From: Cerioporus squamosus | Lineage: Eukaryota > Basidiomycota > Agaricomycetes > Polyporales > Polyporaceae | Assembly: GCA_022592435.1 (NCBI GenBank) | Contig: JABYQS010000700.1 | Location: 1-15,162, forward strand | DNA length: 15,162 bases | Direction: 5' to 3' | Shown here: one piece after another, positions 1 through 9,977 of the stretch | How positions within the stretch are numbered: the stretch's first letter is position 1 | Layout of the letters: each line of letters opens with the position of its first letter | Made by a program: the position numbers and the translations under genes | Notes under the pieces: model-generated | Told to the model about the DNA's origin: nothing | The model's input: only the letters and a program-made list of their open reading frames with translations | Databases searched by the model: none

Positions 1-928
1 GTCTTCTTCGTGCCCTTGCCCTTTGGTGGCTCACTGTCGTCGCTAGACTCGCTCTCGGAGGAGCGTGCTTGGGGTCAACAACTGCCTTCTTCGCACGCCT
101 GCGTTCTCGCCGCTCAGCGAGTCCTATCCACTGCCTTCAGTGCGCGTGGTGGGACGAGAGTCAAAGACGTACTGTGCTCGTGTTCCTCGTCGGCGTCTGC
201 ATCTCGCCCCTCCCTGTATGTCCCGTTGAGCCTCCTTCGGCTTGGGTCTCTTGATGACGGCCGCCTTCTCTCGAGGGGCGGCAGAGGATGCGCAAATTCT
301 TGGATCCCCGACTGACGGAGTCGCTTCGAGGCACGTTCGTCCTCATCTTGGCCGACCTCACGATGCTCGTGCACGGCGGAGACGTTCTCCTTGGTGGGCT
401 TCCTAGACGATGCCTTGTCACGGATAGGCTTGACCGACTCTTTGCTCTTCTTTACCGGCGAACCGCCGTGTCCATCGCCCGCGGCCGCCTTATCCCTGTC
501 GTTAAGGACACCTTCGAGCCTTCTGGTCTGTGTGCGTGGCTTCAGGAGAGGTGTCCCGAACCCGCTTTCCAACTCCATGTCTCTTGTACGCTTTTTCCGA
601 GCAGAGGCAGCATCCCCGACGCCAGCATCCAAGTCCCAGGAAGCAGCAACAGACTTGCCCTCGAGAGCATAGCTAGAAGATGGGCCTCTTGAGAGCGTAT
701 GAACGTCCGCAAGAGATGAGACTTGTCAGTCTTGATGGAGTCGAGCGTGCGGATGTTGGGCGAGTTGAGCCTGGGAAGATGGCCGTTGCTGGGAGAGGAA
801 ACTGAAGGCATCGGAGCGCCGTCAGAGAACGTACTAAGTGCTGTGTACTGAGGGAGGTTGGCCGGAGGAATAGACGGGGACTTAGACAAGCTTCGATTCG
901 AACTGACTGCCATATCCGTCCATGACAT
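1..928 (-). CDS. Unrecognised basic, Ser/Arg/Lys-rich protein, 5' part only (runs off the left edge)
   Basis: I do not recognise a family. The proposed start is the ATG at 928-926. Exon 1 (928-723) gives a Ser/Pro-rich N-terminus of 68 codons plus two bases. A 50-nt intron (722-673, GTCTCA...CTTCTAG) joins it to an open frame from 672, which stays open to a stop at 116-114. The second exon is highly charged, with clusters such as ARKKRTRD, KKSKES and ASKRLRQ that resemble nuclear localisation signals, and it shows no membrane segment. At the extreme left a different minus frame is open (74-3) and encodes an acidic Ser-rich run (SSESESSDDSEPPKGKG), which looks like coding sequence. At least one more intron, or a frame error, must therefore lie between about 75 and 250, but I could not place it convincingly. 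A nuclear role is only an inference from composition. The gene is tandem with the transporter at 1164-3461, 235 bp upstream of this start. Confidence 0.5.
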
Positions 929-1163
929 CCTCGGCTAACCCACAGCGCGTGACGTCATTTCTCTTCAGCGCGTTCAATCGGAGTGCGGCGATGAAGGAAA
1001 GAACGACTATATCCTTGAGTTGATTGTACGTTGTATCGGGCTATTGCGATACTGCATTCAACTCCTCAACTGCAATGCAAACATCAAGCCGTATACTCGA
1101 AGAAGGGGTTCCTACACCGGCAAGGAGGAGGTCAACACGGTCTTTCAGACTTCGCTGCAGCAC
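929..1163. other. Short intergenic gap: promoter of the left-edge gene and 3' end of transporter 1
   Basis: This 235-bp gap separates two minus-strand genes. It must carry the transcription start of the left-edge gene and the 3' untranslated region of transporter 1. I see no clear TATA box, CCAAT box or repeat in it. Confidence 0.4.
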
Positions 1164-3461
1164 TTACTGCTTGTCCGTCATGTCTATGAAAGCGGCCCTT
1201 TCTCGCTCGCGTCTCATGTCTTCTTCAGTCCAGCCGTTCCGATGCTTCAGCTCTTCCAAAGCCTTGCGCTTCTTCCTGTTCATCCACAGGTTCACCCAAC
1301 GGATGATGAAGCACAGGGCCAGCTGCGCGGAAAGCAGCACAAGGATGGAGATCTTTCCTGGGAGGTAACCGGGCGCGTCTTTGGGCAAAAATGTTTCTGT
1401 TCCGACGATGTTCGCCACGCAGAAAGCCGCGAGCGTCATGGCATTCACTGTGACCTTCTTGGTGTGTCCGGACGTGTTCGATGCGTTGTAGGCGTAGATG
1501 ATGGCAAGCGATGAGCCGTATGTACCCACGATCCACGTCGCTGCAGTAGAAGGCTCAGGATTGGGTCGACTAGCGACGGAAATCGACGGGCGTACCGAAG
1601 AGAAGTGCGCCTTTCTGCCCCGAACCGTTGAGGCCGACAAGCATAGCCGCTCCGGCGAGAGTGGGAATCAAGGACCAGACGATAGGCAACATACGTTCAC
1701 CCTGCAAGCCTCGCAATCAATACGACCAAGCTTTGTCCAAGAAACACGACACACCGCTCTGTCTGAGTACCATCCGCATAAGACTGCGCTCAAGATGCCG
1801 ATCGCTCCTCCCGGAGTCGAGAGGATCAGGGTCTGTTTCGTGCTGAGGGCATGGAGTAAGCGGCTGTATCTCATGCAGTTGACCCTACGATCCAATACGC
1901 ACGTATATCCAAAGCCCTGCAAATCCAACATGTCTGTGTTAGAGCCTAGAGACAGCGACTGCAGTGGGTCAATGAAACGACGGGACGCTAACCTTCACAA
2001 TGATGTTCGTGACTGTCAGTGAGACGGTCAGTCAAGGGATACAATAAGCCGAGGAGAGGAGGCCTCACAGTTGGCTAGACCTCCGTTTGGTATGTTGGCT
2101 GAGGAAATATGTCGGACGAGCCTCTAACTTCGAACCAAGCGGGAACGTACTAAGCAGCGTCGCAAGGACAATCAACCAAGTCTTAATATCCAGCAAGGCT
2201 TCGAGGACCTGCTCCTTCTTCAGCCTCTTGTTCTCGGTTCCGCTCTGTTGGTCTCGAATACGCTCTATGGCTGCAATGCGCTCGTTCTTCGACAAGAATT
2301 GTGCGTTCGCAGGGGAGTCCGGCATGAAGAGCAAGACGGCGGTTCCGACGGCGATGGCGAGCGCGCCGAGCATCAGGTACATGATCTTGAAGGGTGCGAA
2401 TCCGCGGTCGGGGATGAAGGAAATGCCCTGATGTCGGAGGATGTGCTGAGTGACGTTCAGAGCCGAACCTGAGGAGCAACGACGTACGTATGCGAGGAAG
2501 CCACCGAAGATGCCTGCGACGCCATTCTACGTGAACCTTATCAGCCTCTGTGGTGTGGACCAAGACAATATTTGCTACGCACCATCATGTAGAACCACGC
2601 CATCCGGCTTCCCTACGCGACACACGTTATGTCAACTCTGCAGATCTGGAAGACGCATACCTGTTCGTTCTTCTTGTAGAACATAGAGACGATGAGGATC
2701 AAGATGGGAGCAACGCAACTCTCCAGCATGCCCAGGAGAAACCTCAACGCGAAGAACGGGCCGAACGAGCGGGGGATGGCGTGTAGCATCATGATGATCC
2801 CCCACGCGACTATGTTTGCGCCGAGGTACTTGCCTAGCCGGAGACGCTGGGCGATATACATGGACGGGAATACCCATATCAAGAATCCTGCAGGGAAAGA
2901 TGGAGCTCTTGGAGACCCGATTCATGCGAGAGGCTCACCGATGTAGAAGGACAATGCCACTAGGTTGTAACCCTGTGCGAGATTGCTATAAGTCCAGTCT
3001 CGATAAGAAGACTGCAGTATGCGTACCTGGCCGGTGACAGGGAAGCCCATAATGCTGGGAGAGAGGATGTGGGTCAGAACCGCTGTTCGGCCAAAGACAT
3101 CAGACGTCGAACCTTGCATAACTCAACGCCGTCTTGTCCCTATGCATCAACGTTAGTTTTCGTGGGCATGAAGAGTAGACATGGCAAAAGTACAAGTATT
3201 GCGTGCAGTATACTGCTGCACACAGCGGGGGTATGACAATGTCCTGTCGGCGGATATCAGCGATGAGGACGGTAAGGTTCGATGCCAACAACTGACAAGT
3301 TTCCTGCGAAGTGTAGCGTAGTACTCCTCCGTGAACTGGGCCGTGCTCTCAAGTCCAACCAGCCGCAACGCTTCGTCTTTGTCGCGCAGATCGACCTCCG
3401 AGTCCGCGTCGGCGATCAGGACCGTGTCGGCTTGCTTCTCGTCCTTGGTTTCTGGCTCCAT
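1164..3461 (-). CDS. MFS transporter 1, Dal5/allantoate permease-like (anion:cation symporter family)
   Basis: Predicted plasma-membrane symporter of the fungal allantoate/nicotinate/pantothenate-type family, 503 aa, 15 exons: 3461-3297, 3243-3194, 3139-3113, 3054-3027, 2972-2939, 2887-2661, 2612-2583, 2526-2488, 2427-2151, 2098-2069, 2012-1993, 1916-1903, 1842-1755, 1701-1596 and 1540-1164. Family signs: a first membrane helix (VIPPLCAAVYC, about residue 60) followed by LDKTALSYAS; then IMGFPVTGQ, GKYLGANIVAWG, RFLLGMLESCVAPILILI, a central loop after FMPDSP, and near the C-terminus NASNTSGHTKK and GTETFLPKDAP. It ends in a charged tail (GWTEED...DMTDKQ). The ATG sits in a GCCATGG context. 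All exon joins keep phase, and the total coding length equals that of its neighbour apart from 14 N-terminal codons. The substrate cannot be read from sequence. Intron 1 has a weak GTCAGT donor. This is the downstream member of a tandem pair. Confidence 0.9.
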
Positions 3462-3918
3462 GGCTGGGACTCGCGTGGTCGGGAGGCTGGCAAGCGTTTG
3501 TATCCCTCCAGGTTTTAAGGGAACGGCCCCTCAAGAGCGTCTCGTACATACCTTGTGACCCTCGCGGGCCTGCCATTGGGACCGAGGAACACTCGGAACG
3601 GCCCAGAGTGATCATACTGCACGCGTATCTCTCACGAGAGACTTACAACCAGAGTGGCTCTCAGATATGTGCCGTACGCAGTCCGTGAAGTCTGGGGAGT
3701 CGGCACACTGCTTCGTGCGAATGAGGGTGCGAGCGACTCTTGATAACGAGATTGACTTCGCGATGTCGTCGTTGTAAGCTTTGCAGGCGAGAGAACGGCG
3801 GGATTCTAATTCAATCGCCTACTATCGTACCGGTCATCATGCAGTATACACGAAGAAAATGTTCCTGTAATCGTCACGGGTTAGAGAAGATACGGGCTAC
3901 AGGCAGGGCATGGGTGGC
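3462..3918. promoter_or_regulatory. Intergenic region: promoter of transporter 1, 3' flank of transporter 2
   Basis: A 457-bp gap with no gene I can support. It is expected to hold the promoter and 5' leader of transporter 1 and the terminator of transporter 2. I see one GATAA core near 3741, a CCCCT pentamer near 3528 (resembling a stress-response element) and a small inverted repeat (CTCTC-AC-GAGAG) near 3630. No good TATA box stands out. The ORFs crossing it are frame shadows of the transporter's first exon. Confidence 0.4.
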
Positions 3919-6282
3919 TTACTGCTTATCGGTCAGGTCCAAGAACGCGTGCCGCTCGCGCTCCTTCTGCATCTCCTCATCGGTCCACCCGTGCCGCGCT
4001 TTCTCCTCCTCCAGCGCCTTCTTCTTCTGCTTGTTCAACCGCACATTGATCCAACGCAGCAAGAACGAGACGAAAAGCTGGACCGTCAGCAAGACCATTA
4101 TAGCAGTCTTTCCGGGGATGTACGCCGGTGCGTCCTTGGGCTGGAAAATCTCCGTCCCGATGATGTTGCCTATGCTGAAGGTTACGAGGGTGATTGCGTT
4201 GATGGTGTTCTGTGGTTCGTGAACTGCATAAATGACCACGTTCTATCCGGGGAGCATCTCGCCCTACCTTCTTCGTGTGCCCGCTCGTGTTACTCGCGTT
4301 ATACGCATACACAGATGACAACGCGCTGCCGAACGTGCCGATCAAGTAGGTCGCTGGACATCATAGTTAGTAGGTCACGCCATAGTACAGGAAACACCCC
4401 ATGTACTGACCGAAAAGCAACGCGCCCTTGTTACCAGAGTTGTTTAGCCCGATGAGCATAGCGGAGCCCACGATAGTAGGAATCAGACAGAAAACGATAG
4501 GTATCATACGTTCATTCTGTTTTCGACGTCAGAAACGCGTTATGACACTCCATAGGGACTGGTGTCCATACCTTGTGATCGGAGTACCATCCGCATAGCA
4601 ATGTGGTCAGGGAAGCTACCGCTCCTCCAGGCGTCGACAAGATCAAAGTCTGCTTCGAGCTGTGGGAGTTCAGGGTGTCTCCAGATCACGAGAGCAGCAG
4701 AGGACGTACGTATAGCCGAAACTCTTGATGATGATGTTGCTGACTGAGGAGATATGAGTGAAACGACACCAGTACGTGAATCATGTAAGCTCACAGTTGC
4801 TCAAAGCTCCGTTGGGAATGCTCGCTGGTGGAAGGGGTCAGCCGCGCTCATGAAGCGATGTCTACTCGCAGCCACGTACTCAGAACAGTCGTGAGCGCAA
4901 TAAGCCAAGTTCTGACGTCAAGCAAAGCCTCGACAACCTGATCCTTCTTGAGCCTCTTGTTTTCGGTACCGCCCTGGTCATCCCGAACGCGCTCGAGCAC
5001 AGCAATTCGCTCCTCCTTCGTAAGGACGCGAGCATGGACCGGGGAGTCCGGGAGCCACAGTATGACGCAAATGCCGACGAGGATAGCAAGGCCGCCAAGC
5101 AGGATGTAGATGATCTTGTACGGCGCCAAGAGGTGCCCGTCGTCGAACGAGATGCCATATGCCACGAAGCCACCGAAAACCTGGGTCAACCCATTCTGCG
5201 GAAAGGGCATCAAGACAAGGTCCGCACAGAAGACAGGAGGAGGCATACCATGACATAGAACCAGGATATCCTCGTGGCCTTCACCCCCGGGTTATGAGCG
5301 CGAACTTATCGAGTATAGGGAACAGAGATACCGACCTGCTCATCCTTCTTGTAGAACATAGAGATGATCAAGATCAGGATGGGAGCCACGCAACTCTCGC
5401 ACATGCCTGTCGTAGAACGCATGAGTGCCAGACGTGTAACTTGAGAGGACACTGCACACGTACCTAAGAGGAAGCGGAGGGCAAAGAACGCGCCGAACGA
5501 CGTCGCCGCTGCATGACACATAAGGACGATGCCCCAGACGATAATGTTTGCGCCGAGGTACTTGGCAACCTCCACGGGACTTGAGCAACTGAGATTCACA
5601 AAGGCATTCGGACACATACCTTCAGCTTCTGCGAGATGTACACCGTTGGGAACTCCCAAACAAGAAAACCTGCACAACTGTCGACGTAGCTCTCTCAAGG
5701 TAAGATCGAGTGGCATACCGAGGTAGAATGCCAGAGACACCAGGTTATATTGCTGCAGCGGTGATGCGTCAGAGATGCTTGAGTCATCACGAGATGACTG
5801 ATACATACCTGGCCAGTGATGGGGAAACCCATGATGCTACGACGATTCGTCAAGACTCTTGTGTGAGCTGCACACGTTCCCGTCCATACCTCGCATAGTT
5901 CAGGGATGTCTTGTCACTATGTTGCGCGTTAACAGAGGAACTGGCGACATCGAGAACTGGAGGGACGTACAGGAACTGCGTGAAGTACACAGCCGCGCAC
6001 AGCGGCGGGATGAGACAATCCTACGGCGTGGAGGTCAGGACTACCTTGAAATCAATCTCACATTAGCCCACATACCAGCTTCCTGCGGAGCTTCCTGTTG
6101 TACTCCTCGGTGAACTGGGCAGAACGCTCCCTGCCCACCAGCTTGAGGGCTTCATCCTCATCGGCATTATCGGCGACAGAGACAGAGATCTCAGCGTCAT
6201 ACGCATCCTTCTCGTCCTGCGAACGCGTCTTCTCGTCCGAGTCCCGCTTCTCGAGCGATTTGCGGTTCTGAAGCGAGGCCAT
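3919..6282 (-). CDS. MFS transporter 2, Dal5/allantoate permease-like, tandem paralogue
   Basis: Predicted plasma-membrane anion:cation symporter, 517 aa, 16 exons: 6282-6076, 6020-5971, 5916-5890, 5836-5809, 5752-5719, 5669-5620, 5569-5464, 5406-5336, 5278-5249, 5195-4880, 4824-4795, 4743-4710, 4659-4572, 4516-4411, 4353-4268 and 4209-3919. Motifs run parallel to transporter 1: LIPPLCAAVYFTQFL, DKTSLNYAS, IMGFPITGQ, GFLVWEFPTVYIS, KYLGANIIVWG, RFLLGMCESCVAPILILI, PYKIIYILLGG, TLILSTPGGAVASL, ERMIPIVFCLIP, NASNTSGHTKK and GTEIFQPKDAP, ending DLTDKQ. A long charged N-terminal tail (about 69 residues, rich in Asp, Glu and Lys) precedes the first helix and is presumably cytosolic. The ATG context is ACAATGG. 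Most introns are 49-58 nt. Intron 8 is weak at both ends (GTCGGT donor, TGAAG acceptor) but is fixed by alignment to the paralogue. The substrate is unknown. Confidence 0.9.
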
Positions 6283-6777
6283 TGTAGAGGAGACGAAGTC
6301 GGAACGTTCGAGCGAAGTCGTACACTGGAGAACCAGCGAGATGGGACTGGATCACGTCTCACGGCATCCACGGTCATCTGCCCTCCAGCTTATACGTTCC
6401 ATTCAGGTCCGTGCTCGACGGAAGACCGAAATCCCAGCCGAGGCGTATCACTTATCTGCGTGGAAAGGACAAGTGGATGAATGCTGGAGCACCACGATAA
6501 GCTGACGGTGCCGCGTGCCATAAAAACAACCTCACACTCACATGCTGATAGCAACTGTACGGGCCGCGCTAGCAGCCTTCGGCAGCCGCAGTCCTTTCGT
6601 CTCGACACTGTGCCGAACGTCATGGGAGGTCTGAACTTGGGTGAACGCTCACACGTTAGGCGGTACTCAGGAACGCGAAAGTTGCACACGATGCGAGTGG
6701 ACATTACTGAGGACCAACGATATTAACCAGGATATGATAGCAGTGCGAAAGCAGAATATACACGAGTGAGAGTAGGA
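6283..6777 (-). promoter_or_regulatory. Promoter region of transporter 2, with 3' flank of the thiolase gene
   Basis: A 495-bp gap without a supportable gene. It lies upstream of transporter 2 and just downstream of the thiolase stop. It carries two full GATAAG hexamers in opposite orientation (6451-6456 on minus, 6496-6501 on plus), about 170-220 bp upstream of the transporter ATG, plus further GATA cores near 6545 and 6735. GATAAG is the binding core of fungal GATA factors such as AreA/Nit2, which commonly control nitrogen-source permeases. Regulation here is an inference. Confidence 0.45.
6451..6501. promoter_or_regulatory. Inverted pair of GATAAG sites upstream of transporter 2
   Basis: CTTATC at 6451-6456 (GATAAG on the minus strand) and GATAAG at 6496-6501 face each other with 39 bp between them. 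Paired GATA sites are typical of strong nitrogen-metabolite-controlled promoters in fungi, which would fit an allantoate-type permease. Chance occurrence of single hexamers is not rare, so confidence is limited. Confidence 0.4.
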
Positions 6778-8454
<1,677 letters not shown>

Positions 8455-8528
8455 GTTGTAGAGCCTTATATCCGCAAGACGGCCTGAGTTGATCGATTAA
8501 TCGAGGACGTAACGCGAGGTCGAGCTTT

Positions 8529-8533
8529 ATTGG
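8529..8533 (-). promoter_or_regulatory. CCAAT box upstream of thiolase
   Basis: CCAAT reads on the minus strand, 75 nt before the first ATG. The HAP complex binds this core in fungi and often governs respiratory and acetyl-CoA metabolism genes. It is a short motif, so the match alone is weak. Confidence 0.3.
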
Positions 8534-8643
8534 CTATCGTACGACCGCACGCGTGTCGGCTAATTGCAGACTAGGAGTCGCGCCCAAAGTGGTTCCGATG
8601 TTGTCGAGCAAGACGGGGACAACAGGAGTGAGACCACCCCGGT

Positions 8644-8651
8644 CTTTTATA
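8644..8651 (-). promoter_or_regulatory. TATA box (TATAAAAG), distal, thiolase
   Basis: This matches the TATA consensus on the minus strand, about 190 nt upstream of the first thiolase ATG. That position would give a transcript with a normal leader that includes the first ATG. Sequence match only. Confidence 0.4.
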
Positions 8652-8976
8652 AGCTGGCAGTCGGCGATGAGCAACTTGGCACCGCGACTTGGGCAGCTGA
8701 TTCGGACCCGACAAACGCGCTCGCCGGACAACGGGCGGATCTCTACGACATCTCCACCGTCCACATGATGGACGCACCGTCACGTACGCGAAGTGCAAGC
8801 GTGCGTGAAGCTGAACAGTGGTCAGAACATGAGAGGATGTTGTACAGAGTGTGCGCAGGTCAGAGTAAAGGCAAGTTGAGTACTCAGGGTATAGCACTCC
8901 GCGGGCGAAATACAAGCATTACGTTGTGGACGTCAAACTCGCACAAGACAATGGCCAGCGTCCAGATCTGTGGCTT

Positions 8977-9721
8977 TCATTCTCCCGCGAAGAGATCTAC
9001 GATGTTCCCCATGACCATGAACCAAATTTCCATCCACCGTGACAGATTTGTCCGACCCTCCTCTACCTGAGCCATGATCTCACTTACGACCTCCGCTGTG
9101 TTGCACGGATGGAGATACCAAGACGGCGTACAAAGGGTGGGGTGGTCTCCTTGCGACAGAAGGGAGAAGGCCGAGTCCGGCAGGGTGACCGCGAATGTGT
9201 TCCCATTTGGAGAGGGAAGTGTGTCGGGTTGGAAGAGGGCAGACTGGACGACCTGCTCCAAGGCTAGAGGAGAGCCACCTGACATACCGATATCGTGAAC
9301 TTCTGAGATGAAGACACATATAGGCCTCCACGCACTGCGATCATGCAAGGTGAAGTAGAACGCAGGCACGCCAAACGTCGCCGAGTACACGACGTATTGA
9401 TTGCAGGTCAACGACTCCTCAGAAACATGCCACTCTGCGTCATCTTCCTCCACAGTCGGTTCGTTGGTGTCGTCGTCTTCGGCAATATTAAGACGTCGGT
9501 GCGAGATCGCCGGGAGGTGCACAGTCCTCGAGAGGTAGCCGAGGTTAGGGACATACTGGATTGCATGAGCTGGGGAGGCTGGAGGGGGGGATCATGGCGC
9601 GTACAGGATGCTCAGTCCAGGTCCAACCGGTGGGATAGTCTTTCACTCCAGAAGCACGAGCATTGTGATGAGCGTCGACATAGGCCTTACAAGCTTGGTC
9701 GAAGTCAGACCGAGTGAGCAT
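8977..9721 (-). CDS. ATG10: Atg10, E2-like ubiquitin-fold conjugating enzyme of autophagy
   Basis: Takes Atg12 from the E1-like Atg7 on a cysteine thioester and joins it to Atg5, a step needed to build the autophagosome; acts in the cytosol. Three exons (9721-9605, 9555-9336, 9278-8977) give 212 aa, a usual size for fungal Atg10. Evidence: the N-terminal helix FDQACKAYVDAH; then WTWTEHP joined across a 49-nt intron to YVPNLGYLSRTV; the core strand QYVVYSATFGVPAFYFTLHD; and the catalytic motif PSWYLHPCNT (Cys171), followed by the C-terminal helix WMEIWFMVMGNIVDL. A second intron (9335-9279, 57 nt, GTGCGT...TGTCAG) is in frame and has no stop. Removing it gives HDRSGSPLALEQVV, which fits the family much better than the read-through. 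The gene is divergent from the eS1 gene. The start at 9721 gives a normal N-terminus, though a 5' leader intron ending at CTCAG just upstream is possible. Confidence 0.88.
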
Positions 9722-9977
9722 AACCGTGTCGTCCTGAGATCGGACCAGTGAAAGACTGACGAGGTCTCACTGCACAGAGCCTTGGTCGAAGCGCCCATCG
9801 TGGGAACAGAGCTGTACAGTTGTGACATAAGGTTCAGCCACTTTCCAAGTTTCCCACAGGCTTGCCTAGTGCGGTGCGCGTCTCCTGGTCCTCACGCATC
9901 CCAAAACTCAGCCCGTCCAACTGCCGGTGCCTCCTCCTTGCGGTCCTTCTCTGCCGCACACTTCCTCATAACCCACC
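9722..9977. promoter_or_regulatory. Shared divergent promoter between ATG10 and the eS1 gene
   Basis: Only 256 bp separate the two start codons. The eS1-proximal half (about 9860-9975) is pyrimidine-rich on the plus strand (CTCC, CTTC and TCTC runs), a common trait of ribosomal-protein gene leaders in fungi. The eS1 start lies in a CCACCATGG context. I see no TATA box. The leaders of the two genes probably take up most of the gap. Confidence 0.5.

Larger units (their letters stand above)
8455..8976 (-). promoter_or_regulatory. Promoter region of the thiolase gene, with 3' flank of ATG10
   Basis: A 522-bp gap upstream of the minus-strand thiolase. On the minus strand it shows a canonical TATAAAAG (8651-8644), a CCAAT box (8533-8529), a perfect 12-bp palindrome TCGATTAATCGA (8493-8504) and a TATAAG (8470-8465) only 11 nt upstream of the first ATG. 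The stretch has fairly long ORFs on both strands but no recognisable protein, so I treat it as non-coding. Confidence 0.5.

Noticed and set aside
542..672. Continuation of exon 1 frame of the left-edge protein to the stop at 542
   Set aside because: The alternative frame after a 50-nt intron is open for much longer and has a consistent charged composition. The hydrophobic Leu run in the read-through frame looks like an out-of-frame artefact.
1164..1540. Missing intron in the last exon of transporter 1 taken as a processed retrocopy
   Set aside because: The gene keeps fourteen introns, most at the same places as its paralogue, so it is not a retrocopy. Loss or gain of single introns explains the difference.
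8564..9070. A 168-codon plus-strand ORF across the thiolase promoter and the 3' end of ATG10
   Set aside because: No recognisable domain, it overlaps the end of ATG10 antisense, and the opposite strand is also open in GC-rich sequence. It probably reflects base composition, not a gene.
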